The notes under the pieces: generated by a model
What the model was told of the DNA's origin: nothing
Databases searched by the model: none
What the model saw: only the letters and a program-made list of their open reading frames with translations
Part shown: positions 37,507 through 45,159 of the stretch, piece by piece
Numbering within the stretch: the stretch's first letter is position 1
Layout of the letters: each line of letters starts with the position of its first letter
Translations under genes and position numbers: made by a program
Assembly: GCA_910585605.1 (NCBI GenBank)
Contig: CAJUFL010000021.1
Span: 1 to 59,874, forward strand
Length of the DNA: 59,874 nucleotides
Reading direction: 5' to 3'
From: an uncultured Lachnospiraceae bacterium
Lineage (GTDB): Bacteria; Bacillota; Clostridia; Lachnospirales; Lachnospiraceae

Positions 37507-37539
37507 GACAGGCCATGCCGCATTGCGACACGCCCGCCC
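37507..37539 (-). terminator. Terminator of the 76-residue protein gene
   Basis: GC-rich stem (CGTGTCGC pairing with GCGGCATG around AAT, extended by GGGC/GCCT) followed on the minus strand by CTTTTTCTTTTTC. It sits 41 bases after the stop codon. Confidence 0.7.
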
Positions 37540-37579
37540 TATTTAAGAAGAGTATCTATGTAACACACATTTTCCAAAT

Positions 37580-37810
37580 TTACTTAACATCCTTCACATC
37601 CAATTTCTGTCTGCTGGAAATGTCGTCAGGAAGTACATTATGTTCCTTAAACTTAAAAAACTCATAAGATGTACATTCCACAAATTTCGCCTTAGGTTGA
37701 ACCTGGATAATCTGTTTCACCTCTTTTGTGGTACAGGCAGCTACTGCCTCTTCCGTATATGGATCAAACACTATATAATTCTTCTCTTCCTTTTTTCCAA
37801 ATAATCCCAT
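37580..37810 (-). CDS. Small hypothetical protein, 76 residues
   Basis: A soluble, charged 76-residue protein (MGLFGKKEEKNYIVFDPYTEE at the start). I start at this ATG rather than 11 codons upstream because GAGGGTGAG lies just before it. A promoter (TTGAAC-17-TACAAT) and a GC-rich terminator frame it, so it looks like a real single gene. No domain is recognised. It contains two cysteines (ACTT and ECTS). Confidence 0.65.
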   Translation of the reverse strand: MGLFGKKEEKNYIVFDPYTEEAVAACTTKEVKQIIQVQPKAKFVECTSYEFFKFKEHNVLPDDISSRQKLDVKDVK

Positions 37811-37864
37811 ATACTCACCCTCTTTTCTCACTCCGGTCAGCATTTCCTAATTCATCATATGCAT

Positions 37865-37893
37865 ATTGTACTATATCTTTTGGTAAAGTTCAA
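37865..37893 (-). promoter_or_regulatory. Promoter of the 76-residue protein gene
   Basis: Minus strand: TTGAAC (37888-37893), 17-base spacer, TACAAT (37865-37870). It lies inside the 3' end of the candidate 42-residue frame. Confidence 0.55.
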
Positions 37894-37999
37894 CAATTTT
37901 TTCCGTACTTCTGCCATTTTTCTCATTATTTGTACACATTGCACATTTGCTTTTATCAATCCTGTACAATATCTCTTCATTTACATCACTGTTTCTCAT
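37871..37999 (-). CDS. Candidate 42-residue CxxC peptide
   Basis: A short frame starting MRNSDVNEEILYRIDKSK and containing CAMC, ending ELYQKI. AAAGGA lies eight bases before the ATG and a TATAAT hexamer about 70 bases upstream, which favours translation. It is too short for confident calling and overlaps the promoter of the next gene. It could be a small regulatory or metal-binding peptide, or spurious. Confidence 0.35.
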   Translation of the reverse strand: MRNSDVNEEILYRIDKSKCAMCTNNEKNGRSTEKIVELYQKI

Positions 38000-38116
38000 T
38001 TAAATTTTCCTTTTTTTGTAAAAACAAAGTGTTTTGTTGTATATTTGCACAATTCTATTATACAAAATGACAGTCTGACTGATTAATCTTGTGTAAGATA
38101 CCGCCTTCTCCATAAG

Positions 38117-38878
38117 TTAATGAAATTCCAACATATAGTCCCTGTATCGCAGTGCACACAAATTGCGCTGGCATCTGTAATTCTCCCGTTCTTTTATAGC
38201 AATTGTCCGAAAAAACACTTTCCATAACTTTTCATACTCCTCAGAGGCTTTATGCGACCATATCCTGTCAAGAACAGTACTTTCTAACGGTGCAAGATAC
38301 CATTGTTTCCCTCTCTCATGAAATACTCCCATCTCATGAACCTCATCCAATATAACAAAATTCTCTTCCGGAAACCTGTCTGAAAAGTGATGTGCCAGCA
38401 TTGGCAGCACCTGATTCTTGGGACGGATTCTTGAAATTAAAATTCCTTCCTTTGAATCATGAAATCTGACAAATTCCCGAAAAGAATGGGTTTCATTCCA
38501 TACATTTCTCTTTAATTCAAATACTCTGCACACCGCGTCCTCTCCATGCATCTGAATCACTTGACCGCCATACCGAAAGCCTAATTTTAAAAAATGGTAA
38601 ATCGCGTCAATTTTATCTTCCTCAAAAGACAATGATGCACAGTATATCATATCATAGACCTCTTTGCTGATCTTACCTTTTATGGAACGTGCTACTTTAA
38701 CCGCCTTGTCCAAATCCGTCTGCACATATACATAATCCGTAAACAACTGCATTGCATGAAGCCTCTCCACTTGTATCGACATTCTCTCTTCCGGAATACC
38801 GGCTGCCCATGCATCATATATCGCTGAAAATATCCCATCCGGAGTATCTTCACATAAATAGATTACCTGATTCTCCAT
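38117..38878 (-). CDS. DUF4130 (TIGR03915) putative DNA-repair protein
   Basis: A 253-residue protein of the family always found beside a particular radical-SAM protein and thought to act in DNA metabolism; its C-terminus is DUF4130. It starts MENQVIYLCEDTPDGIFSAIYDAW, has the mid-domain RVFELKRNVWNETHSFREF region and ends with the diagnostic LWKVFFRTIAIKERENYRCQRN. It starts 19 bases after the radical-SAM gene and is probably translated from the same message. The reaction is not established; relatives are described as uracil-DNA-glycosylase-linked. Confidence 0.88.
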   Translation of the reverse strand: MENQVIYLCEDTPDGIFSAIYDAWAAGIPEERMSIQVERLHAMQLFTDYVYVQTDLDKAVKVARSIKGKISKEVYDMIYCASLSFEEDKIDAIYHFLKLGFRYGGQVIQMHGEDAVCRVFELKRNVWNETHSFREFVRFHDSKEGILISRIRPKNQVLPMLAHHFSDRFPEENFVILDEVHEMGVFHERGKQWYLAPLESTVLDRIWSHKASEEYEKLWKVFFRTIAIKERENYRCQRNLCALRYRDYMLEFH

Positions 38879-38897
38879 ACGCTTCCTTTCCCCATTC

Positions 38898-40418
38898 TTA
38901 TGTCAAAATTCCGCTTACATCCATATCATCAAACAGTGACAATTGCCGGAACGTTACATTATAATCCAATTCCCAATTTTTTCTCCGGTCCAGTTCCAAT
39001 ATCCTTCTCGTAATATAATCTTCATCAATCTTCGTCTGATACATCATCTTCCCATTGCATGTAATAAAATAATGTGCCCGTTTCAGTACCACTCCGATTC
39101 TCTTCAGATTATCAAAATCCAGCCTAGCACTTTTCCTTGCCATTATAATACGTCTTGCAGATTTCACTCCAATCCCCGGAATCCTGAGCAGCATCTGATA
39201 AGTCGCCTGGTTAATCTCAACCGGAAAATATTCAAGATGCCGTAAGGCCCATTCACACTTAGGATCCAAATAAACGTTGAAATTGGGGCGGTCCTCCGTA
39301 AGCAGTTCTTCCGCCGTAAATCCATAGAACCGCAAAAGCCAGTCTGCCTGATATAACCGGTGTTCCCTAAGCAATGGCGGCTTTGTCCCCAACGCCGGCA
39401 GCTTACTGTCTTCATTCAATGCCACATAAGCAGAATAAAACACTCTTTTCATGTCATACTTATGATATAACGCCTGTGCCACCGTAAGAATCTGATAATC
39501 ATTTTCTTGTGTCGCTCCTACAATCATCTGCGTACTCTGTCCTGCGGGAACAAAATTCTTATGATCGGAAGAGGGCAGGATAATCTGCCTGTTATTCTCC
39601 TGCTCCATGAGCAGATCCTGACTGCCATGATACAGTAGCATATCCTTCCTTTCCTTCTCTCTGGCAGAAGGCAAAGGTTCCAATCCCCACCCATCCTGTC
39701 TCACTTTCTTATCTGTTCCAGTATTACCTGACACTGGTTCTTTGCCAATCGCTCTATCATTCTTCCTTCCAGCACCTATCCTATGTATACCGCTTCTATT
39801 CCGTTCCCCAATCCCCCGCTGTATCTGCTTCATAGGTGCTAAAATGATTTTCCTTGTCTTATTAGGCGCCATTTCCTGTAATCCTGCCGCTGTAGGAAGC
39901 TCTAAATTAGTACTCATACGGTCTGCCAGATAACCTATCCTCTCAATAATACCAGAATCCGCCCCAGGTATGGCTTTGACATGTATATAACCATTAAAAT
40001 GATGAATCTCCCTAAGCCGGTACAGGGCAATATAAATCTCCTCCATTGTGCTTGTAGGATTCTTCCGAATACCGGAACTTAAAAATAATCCCTCAATATA
40101 ATTGCGGCGATAAAACTGCATTGTCAGTTCACATATCTCATCCGGTGTAAAAGAAGTTCTTTGTGTATCATTGGATATCCGGTTAATACAGTACTTACAA
40201 TCATAAATACATTCATTCGTATACAAAATCTTTAACAGGGAAATACATCTTCCATCAGCTGCAAAACTGTGACAGATTCCGCAGGCTGCAGTATTCCCCA
40301 TTCCGCCCGCCTTTCCCTTACGGTCAACGCCGCTGGAGGTACAGGCAACATCATACTTTGCTGCATCCGTTAAAATTGTAAGCTTTTCCTCTATTGATAA
40401 ATCTTCCATAATCACCAT
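38898..40418 (-). CDS. Radical-SAM DNA modification/repair protein (TIGR03916 type)
   Basis: A 506-residue radical-SAM enzyme. The iron-sulfur motif CIYDCKYC appears as C70-x3-C74-x2-C77, preceded by extra cysteines (ACTSSG, CGICHSF, GRC). A C-terminal helix-hairpin-helix, LLRIPGIGVKSARRI near residue 410, suggests DNA binding. Relatives are about 420 residues; here an insert rich in charged residues at about 207-285 breaks the barrel before FVPAGQSTQMIVGAT. I start at MVIMEDLSIEEK, five bases after GGAGG; the longest frame begins at a TTG. It leads the pair with the DUF4130 gene. A LexA-like box lies at its start site. Confidence 0.88.
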   Translation of the reverse strand: MVIMEDLSIEEKLTILTDAAKYDVACTSSGVDRKGKAGGMGNTAACGICHSFAADGRCISLLKILYTNECIYDCKYCINRISNDTQRTSFTPDEICELTMQFYRRNYIEGLFLSSGIRKNPTSTMEEIYIALYRLREIHHFNGYIHVKAIPGADSGIIERIGYLADRMSTNLELPTAAGLQEMAPNKTRKIILAPMKQIQRGIGERNRSGIHRIGAGRKNDRAIGKEPVSGNTGTDKKVRQDGWGLEPLPSAREKERKDMLLYHGSQDLLMEQENNRQIILPSSDHKNFVPAGQSTQMIVGATQENDYQILTVAQALYHKYDMKRVFYSAYVALNEDSKLPALGTKPPLLREHRLYQADWLLRFYGFTAEELLTEDRPNFNVYLDPKCEWALRHLEYFPVEINQATYQMLLRIPGIGVKSARRIIMARKSARLDFDNLKRIGVVLKRAHYFITCNGKMMYQTKIDEDYITRRILELDRRKNWELDYNVTFRQLSLFDDMDVSGILT

Positions 40419-40446
40419 AACAGCCTCCACCTCCAAACACTAGTTC

Positions 40447-40460
40447 CGAACATATATTCT
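40447..40460 (-). promoter_or_regulatory. LexA-like (SOS) box at the radical-SAM repair promoter
   Basis: On the minus strand AGAATATATGTTCG, one base away from the GAAC-N4-GTTC core of Firmicute LexA boxes. It begins directly after the -10 hexamer, exactly where a repressor would block RNA polymerase. The sequence is seen; control by LexA is inferred. Confidence 0.5.
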
Positions 40461-40488
40461 ATTATACCAAATATTTTTCAGAATGCAA
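40461..40488 (-). promoter_or_regulatory. Promoter of the radical-SAM/DUF4130 pair
   Basis: Minus strand: TTGCAT (40483-40488), 16-base spacer, extended -10 TGGTATAAT with hexamer at 40461-40466, about 40 bases before the ATG. Confidence 0.6.
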
Positions 40489-40549
40489 GTCTTTAAGTGA
40501 ATTTTGAGACATAAATGATTACCATTGCCCAATCTCTGGAAGGAAACAG

Positions 40550-41083
40550 TTAAAATTCGAACTCAGCATAATCTTCTTTTGTATACCGGTGATAAATAAT
40601 ATGATCTGCCTCTACCGTAATACAATAACGATAACTATCCGGCTCTCCGTTTTCAAAATATACCAGATAATCAAATTCTCCATTTCTTATTTCTTCTACC
40701 CGAACATGTCCTGAATGTTTGTAAAACTGTGCCAACACATCTTCCAAAGTACTTCCATGTCTCGCTACCGTTGCGATCAGATCACAAAGAAAGCCATCAG
40801 CATCCATATGATCATGAATATATTCCGCTCCTTCCGGCGGTATGGCTATACAAAACCGTTCCCCCTCATTTGTAACTACAACTTTCCCAAAGCAATCTTT
40901 TACATCCATCACAAAATCCTGTAAAAGCTGCTGCATTTCCTCTACCCCTTCTTTTACACCAAGAAAGCGATTCAAGGAGGATAGTGGATAATATAACCTT
41001 ACCGTCTCCTTTAAATAACCTAATTTTAACTGCTGTTCCTCTATTACTTCTATTATATTATCTTTTAATCTGCTATGATCCAT
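40550..41083 (-). CDS. DUF3877-like protein
   Basis: A 177-residue soluble acidic protein that I place in DUF3877, a family of unknown function found mostly in Clostridia. It has no signal peptide or membrane segment. Notable segments are VRLYYPLSSLNRFLG near residue 28 and GEFDYLVYFEN near 138. It lies 77 bases after the nitroreductase gene on the same strand and may be co-transcribed. No function can be stated. Confidence 0.65.
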   Translation of the reverse strand: MDHSRLKDNIIEVIEEQQLKLGYLKETVRLYYPLSSLNRFLGVKEGVEEMQQLLQDFVMDVKDCFGKVVVTNEGERFCIAIPPEGAEYIHDHMDADGFLCDLIATVARHGSTLEDVLAQFYKHSGHVRVEEIRNGEFDYLVYFENGEPDSYRYCITVEADHIIYHRYTKEDYAEFEF

Positions 41084-41159
41084 ACTACGACTCCTTTATC
41101 CCATTCCTGCTTTCTGCACACATCTGCAAAATGAAAATTTCCTATTCTTAAAAATAGCA

Positions 41160-41750
41160 TCACAAATAATATGCCACCAGCTCTGCAAGTTCTTTTCTGG
41201 GTCTTGCACCCGGTTTTTCATCAGCATAACCAAGAGCAACCGCTCCCATCAGCTGTCCTTCTATCTCCATATACTCTATAAGCTCTGCATATGCAAAACA
41301 CGTATTGCCTACCCATAATGTTCCAAGACCTAATGCCTGTGCTTTTAAAAGCATATTTTGAATGGATGCTCCAACAGACAGGGAATCAATAATTTCCGTA
41401 AACCGCTCATCTGCTGTAATATTACTAAAAGGATTTTTTCCGTAAGGATTCACCACCATAATAACAACTGGTGCCTTTTTCATAATCTTAAGCGTATGAA
41501 AAGCATCCGGAAGACCATATCCGGATGCTGGAAGCATTGCCTCTTTTTTTTGTTCGCGTTCCAGACCTTTTTGCATGACCGCCAGCAATTGTTCTTTCCC
41601 CTCCCCCCCATATACAAGAAATCTCCATGGCTGCTTATTTTTCCCGGAAGGTGCCACTCTTCCCGCATCCAGGATCTGTTCTAAAATATCCACCGAAACC
41701 GGCTCTTGTTTATATTTTCTAATACTTCTTCTGGTATAAATTTCCTCCAT
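41160..41750 (-). CDS. Nitroreductase-family flavoprotein
   Basis: A 196-residue FMN-dependent oxidoreductase of the nitroreductase superfamily. It begins with the family signature RRSIRKYKQEPV, has the FMN-binding SGKNKQPWRF near residue 37 and GLGTLWVGN near 142. Such enzymes reduce nitro groups, quinones or flavins using NAD(P)H; the natural substrate cannot be deduced. Short gaps separate it from the DUF3793 gene upstream and the DUF3877 gene downstream. Confidence 0.9.
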   Translation of the reverse strand: MEEIYTRRSIRKYKQEPVSVDILEQILDAGRVAPSGKNKQPWRFLVYGGEGKEQLLAVMQKGLEREQKKEAMLPASGYGLPDAFHTLKIMKKAPVVIMVVNPYGKNPFSNITADERFTEIIDSLSVGASIQNMLLKAQALGLGTLWVGNTCFAYAELIEYMEIEGQLMGAVALGYADEKPGARPRKELAELVAYYL

Positions 41751-41806
41751 AATCCATACATCCCTTCACTATTATCAGGTCAAAGTATATCATTTCCATC
41801 CAGACT

Positions 41807-42418
41807 TTACAAGTTTCGCCATGAAGCAGAACCTTCCATAATCTCCTGTATATTCCGCCCAGAAGTAACTGCCCTGACCATCCGATATCTTACAGTATCA
41901 TACTGTGTAAATCTTCTGACAGTCTCCGGAACATCATGATAGACCTTCCAATAACCCGAATAGATAAAATCCTTCCCCTTATTTTCTAAAAAACCTGTAA
42001 CATCAGCCAGCGGATATTCCAAAAAAACTCCTATTTCATGTGGAAATACTATTTCACCGTTGCAATAAGAATCCATTCTCTTTGTCAGATGTCCAAGCAT
42101 TACATCAAGATTATTGGGAAGATAACCATATTTCTCTAAAAATATCGCTATCTCTTTTAAATGCAGATAGCTTATAAGTTCCTTTTCCCGATAAAGATAT
42201 AAGAGTCCCCTGTTATTTCCTGCTTTTAGAAAGTGACAGGAAATATCTGTTCCCTTGAGGATATATTTAATACCGATATATTCATTTTGCGTCACTGTAA
42301 CCATATTGGCAGCCTTAATTCCTGATAGAACCGGGGCACAATGAATGGCTAGCAGTAACGACAGTCTCTTTTCCTCATCTGTGATATCCCCCAGTTTTAT
42401 AATTTCTTGTACCAGCAT
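41807..42418 (-). CDS. DUF3793 protein
   Basis: A 203-residue soluble protein matching the DUF3793 pattern: LAIHCAPVLSGIKAANM near residue 25, FPHEIGVFLEYPLADVTGFL near 124 and YSGYWKVYHDV near 153. The family is typical of Clostridia and often lies near flavodoxin or iron genes; its function is unknown. The conserved His and Cys near HCAP could bind metal. A promoter lies about 50 bases upstream of the start. Confidence 0.85.
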   Translation of the reverse strand: MLVQEIIKLGDITDEEKRLSLLLAIHCAPVLSGIKAANMVTVTQNEYIGIKYILKGTDISCHFLKAGNNRGLLYLYREKELISYLHLKEIAIFLEKYGYLPNNLDVMLGHLTKRMDSYCNGEIVFPHEIGVFLEYPLADVTGFLENKGKDFIYSGYWKVYHDVPETVRRFTQYDTVRYRMVRAVTSGRNIQEIMEGSASWRNL

Positions 42419-42720
42419 TTTCTATCTCCTCTTTCTTGATGCCCTAAGTAATTGCAGTTCCCATATAAAATAATATGTTTTAAAACAAATTTGTTAAATT
42501 CTGTCGACTTCTATAAGAATTTTATATGCATATATATAAACTAAGGGCTAGTGCGAACAAACGTTTTGTGATATACTATAAGATAACTTAGTAAGATTAA
42601 CCAAATATAGAAATAATTACATATATTTTAACAATATTTGAATCCATCACAGCCACCACATTACAATTTACATGATATATAATACCATTCCGAATCCGTT
42701 CAAAATCAAGAGGTGACCAC
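42419..42720. other. Divergent intergenic region, 302 bases
   Basis: AT-rich gap. Leftward promoter for the DUF3793 gene: TTAACA (42492-42497), 16-base spacer, TATTAT (42470-42475). Rightward, a LexA-like box at 42554-42567 precedes a TATACT hexamer (42572-42577), and another TATAAT lies closer to the small membrane gene. I see no RNA gene. Confidence 0.5.
42554..42567 (+). promoter_or_regulatory. LexA-like box upstream of the small membrane protein
   Basis: CGAACAAACGTTTT matches 13 of 14 positions of the B. subtilis-type LexA consensus CGAACRNRYGTTYC. It ends five bases before a TATACT -10-like hexamer, but the -35 is poor. Regulation is inference. Confidence 0.35.
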
Positions 42721-42951
42721 ATGAATATTTTACTTATAACAATCATAGCACTTGCTGCCATTATGATTATCATATATTTTATCGCTTTATCAACCAAGCA
42801 AAATAAAATGCTTATTATATTCCGTTTTATCATGCTGGCTTTGATCATATTACTGATTCTTGCCTGGATTGCCAGCATTGTACTTGGACAGCATTTTATT
42901 TTGCTGCTGATATTGGCTGTTATATTCATCCTGCTATACGTTTTTTCCTAA
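42721..42951 (+). CDS. Small hydrophobic membrane protein, 76 residues
   Basis: Almost entirely hydrophobic, with three predicted membrane helices (LLITIIALAAIMIIIYFIAL, then FRFIMLALIILLILAWIASI, then FILLLILAVIFILLYVF) separated by a short basic loop STKQNK. GAGGTGA lies five bases before the ATG. It ends 16 bases before the 3' end of the opposing enolase gene. No family is recognised. Its LexA-like upstream box invites comparison with small SOS-induced membrane proteins, but this is speculative. Confidence 0.68.
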   Translation: MNILLITIIALAAIMIIIYFIALSTKQNKMLIIFRFIMLALIILLILAWIASIVLGQHFILLLILAVIFILLYVFS

Positions 42952-42966
42952 CAAATATTATTTCTG

Positions 42967-44271
42967 TCAGCTGTTGCTTCTCTTTACACAAAATGCCTGC
43001 ATACCCGGATACACTGCACTCTTTCCAAGATTCTCCTCAATCCTGAGCAGCTGGTTATACTTTGCCACACGTTCCGTTCTGCTAGGTGCACCGGTCTTAA
43101 TCTGACAGGTATTTAAAGCAACTGCCAAATCCGCAATGGTAGTATCCTCCGTCTCCCCTGAACGATGTGAAGAAATTGCCGTATAACCGGCTTTGTGAGC
43201 CATTTTGATTGCTTCCAGCGTCTCGGATACAGATCCAATCTGATTTAGCTTAATGAGAATGGAATTTCCGGCTCCCTGTATGATTCCCTTTTGCAGTCTC
43301 TCCGTATTAGTAACAAACAAATCATCCCCTACAAGCTGAACTCTGTCACCAAGTTCTTCCGTCAAAAGTTTCCAGCCTTCCCAGTCCTCTTCATCCAGAG
43401 CATCTTCTATAGAGATGATTGGATAATTATCTACCAACTGCTTCCAATGTTCGATCAATTCGGCAGAAGTAAATTTTGTCCCTGCTTTCGGAAGTACATA
43501 CTCTCCTTTTTTGTCTCCCTTCCATTCCGATGATGCCGCATCAATAGCAATCATGAAATCCTTTTCCGGCTCAAATCCAGCCTTCTTTACTGCTTCCAAA
43601 ATATATTGGATGGCCTCCTCATCACTGGCAAGATCAGGTGCAAATCCACCTTCATCCCCAACAGAAGTAGCCAGTCCTTTTTCCTTCAGCAGTGCTGCTA
43701 ACGCATGGAATACCTCTGCACACCAGCGGAGTGCCTCTTTAAAACTTTTTGCACCAACAGGCATAATCATAAATTCCTGCACATCTACAGTATTAGCGGC
43801 ATGTGCCCCACCGTTTAAAATATTCATCATCGGAACCGGCAGACGATTGCCGGAAATCCCACCCAGAAACCGATATAACGGCATATCCAAAGCTGCTGCT
43901 GCTGCTCTTGCCACCGCAATAGACACTGCCAGTATCGCATTTGCTCCAAGCTTTGACTTATCCTTTGTTCCGTCCGCCTCTATCATGGCACGATCTACTG
44001 CATATATATCAGAAGCATCCATTCCGGCAACCACCTTATTAATTGTGGTATTAATATTATCAACCGCTTTTGTAACTCCTTTTCCCAGATATCTTTTTTT
44101 ATCTCCGTCCCGTAGCTCTAATGCTTCAAATTCACCGGTAGAAGCACCACTGGGAGCAGTCCCCCTTGCGACGGTGCCGTCTAATAAAGTTACCTCTGCT
44201 TCAACTGTTGGATTTCCCCTTGAATCCATTATTTCTCTTCCAATCACTTTTTCAATCTCTAAAAAATTCAT
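42967..44271 (-). CDS. eno: Enolase
   Basis: Enolase converts 2-phosphoglycerate to PEP in glycolysis. The 434 residues carry all key elements: ARGTAPSGASTGEFEA with the mobile loop near residue 37, SVGDEGGFAPDL with the catalytic Glu near 207, the metal-binding D in AIDAASSEW, SIEDALDEEDW and GDDLFVTN, the catalytic Lys in LIKLNQIGS near 345, and SHRSGETEDT near 373. GGAG precedes the start. It is a single gene, read toward the small membrane protein gene. Confidence 0.98.
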   Translation of the reverse strand: MNFLEIEKVIGREIMDSRGNPTVEAEVTLLDGTVARGTAPSGASTGEFEALELRDGDKKRYLGKGVTKAVDNINTTINKVVAGMDASDIYAVDRAMIEADGTKDKSKLGANAILAVSIAVARAAAAALDMPLYRFLGGISGNRLPVPMMNILNGGAHAANTVDVQEFMIMPVGAKSFKEALRWCAEVFHALAALLKEKGLATSVGDEGGFAPDLASDEEAIQYILEAVKKAGFEPEKDFMIAIDAASSEWKGDKKGEYVLPKAGTKFTSAELIEHWKQLVDNYPIISIEDALDEEDWEGWKLLTEELGDRVQLVGDDLFVTNTERLQKGIIQGAGNSILIKLNQIGSVSETLEAIKMAHKAGYTAISSHRSGETEDTTIADLAVALNTCQIKTGAPSRTERVAKYNQLLRIEENLGKSAVYPGMQAFCVKRSNS

Positions 44272-44589
44272 TCCGCCAAATCTCCTTTTCTTTCATTATT
44301 CGTTGAGACATTTACAAGACTTTCCTTTATTTGCTGCGCCGAGTGCGGTCACGCAGTGATATTATCTTCTCGCATGAGTATGCATAACTGTTTTTTATAT
44401 CATAGGAAATGCGGAGCAGTTCCCTATGATATAAAAAATAAGAAGTGGAAATATATACTCTTCCACTCCTTATATGCTGTCCCTTTTTATCCAGAATATT
44501 CTGTTTTTCCATAATTCATCCAATGTCAATCTATATACAGAAGCATCCCATACAATAACAGTCATTTTATCCCTGCCTGCAAAAACATT
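44272..44589. other. Intergenic region upstream of enolase, 318 bases
   Basis: It contains a long AT-rich palindrome (44391-44438, listed separately), a weaker dyad GTGGAA/TTCCAC at 44445-44466 and a CAGAATATTCTG palindrome near 44499. A minus-strand frame running through the palindrome has no binding site and is not called. I cannot point to a convincing enolase promoter. Confidence 0.4.
44391..44438. repeat. AT-rich 16-base palindrome upstream of enolase
   Basis: Perfect 16-base inverted repeat TTTTTTATATCATAGG / CCTATGATATAAAAAA around a 16-base GC-richer loop. The T run is on the 5' side of the stem and the A run on the 3' side for both strands, opposite to a terminator. It may be a dispersed extragenic palindrome or a leader structure. 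Confidence 0.6.
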
Positions 44590-44838
44590 TTACTTTGTGA
44601 CTGCTCTTGCAACTGCTATCAGAATGCATGCACCAATCACGGAAACAATGATATTCCCTATAAAACCATGTCCGGATATGCCAATAATTCTAAGTATAAA
44701 ACCTCCTACTGCACCTCCTACAATTCCTAAAATCATATTTTTCAGCCAGCTGCCTTGCATATGCATGATCTGACCGGCAATCCATCCCGATATGGCACCA
44801 ACTACTAAACTTATGAGTAAACTAAATATACTAATCAT
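44590..44838 (-). CDS. GlsB/YeaQ/YmgE-family small membrane protein
   Basis: An 82-residue protein of the 'transglycosylase-associated' family, a name that is historical; members are small stress-related membrane proteins. It has three hydrophobic helices with glycine motifs (SGWIAGQIMHMQGSWLKNM, then GIVGGAVGGFILRIIG, then SVIGACILIAVARA), in the usual order. A good promoter with a leader hairpin lies upstream. It stands alone between enolase and the feo locus. Confidence 0.9.
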   Translation of the reverse strand: MISIFSLLISLVVGAISGWIAGQIMHMQGSWLKNMILGIVGGAVGGFILRIIGISGHGFIGNIIVSVIGACILIAVARAVTK

Positions 44839-44917
44839 ATTTTCCTCCTTTTGTTCTGTTTCACATGCAAAATAATTAATTTTACCTAATTATCAATGTG
44901 TCAGCACATTAGTATCT

Positions 44918-44945
44918 ATTATATCCCATATCGAATATTAGTCAA
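44918..44945 (-). promoter_or_regulatory. Promoter of the GlsB/YeaQ gene
   Basis: Minus strand: TTGACT (44940-44945), 16-base spacer, TATAAT (44918-44923). The transcript would begin with a small hairpin AATGTG-TCAG-CACATT at 44895-44910. Confidence 0.7.
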
Positions 44946-45024
44946 TGCTTACGGATATGTTTTTCCAAAAGCAAAAACTTGTTTTTAATTACATATTTAA
45001 AAGAGCTGCCTGATTCAATCGGAT

Positions 45025-45159
45025 TTAATGACAACCCCTGCACTTTGAACAATCACCACCACATTGTAATGATTTTCCCTTTTTCTTATCAAGAACCATA
45101 TTACGGATACTTAAAGCAACTATTCCAGCTAAAACTGCTCCCACTAAAACTGTTCCCAT
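45025..45159 (-). CDS. FeoB-associated Cys-rich membrane protein
   Basis: A 44-residue protein: one N-terminal membrane helix (TVLVGAVLAGIVALSIRNMV), a basic KKKGKS turn and a Cys-rich tail CGGDCSKCRGC. AGGAGG lies eight bases before the ATG. This matches the small FeoB-associated Cys-rich family that follows feoB in Clostridia. The five tail cysteines could pass or sense Fe2+ on the cytoplasmic side of FeoB. It is the last gene of the feo operon, separated from feoB by a 163-base structured gap. Confidence 0.85.
   Translation of the reverse strand: MGTVLVGAVLAGIVALSIRNMVLDKKKGKSLQCGGDCSKCRGCH

Larger units (their letters stand above)
37265..37579 (-). other. Leader and upstream region of the GTPase-NYN gene
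   Basis: A gap of 315 bases without a gene. Leftward it holds the terminator of the 76-residue gene (37507-37539), an extended -10 promoter (37466-37471) and a leader of about 200 bases. The leader has one very stable hairpin at 37398-37438 and the phrases GGCGAGCATGGCGAACC. I see no leader peptide with a binding site. The plus-strand reading frame here has no ribosome binding site and runs through the hairpin, so I do not call it. Confidence 0.55.

Noticed and set aside
37347..37667. 106-codon plus-strand frame upstream of the GTPase-NYN gene
   Set aside because: No ribosome binding site, includes a perfect hairpin and overlaps the 3' end of a supported minus-strand gene.
41807..42418. Iron-box control of the DUF3793 gene
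   Set aside because: I looked for TTAG-N6-CTAA near its promoter and found no convincing copy.
42597..42929. 110-codon minus-strand frame opposite the small membrane protein
   Set aside because: The plus-strand gene has a clear GAGGTGA site and a coherent three-helix protein; the antisense frame has neither.
44327..44512. 61-codon minus-strand frame between enolase and the GlsB/YeaQ gene
   Set aside because: It reads through the long palindrome and has no binding site; likely an artefact of a non-coding repeat.
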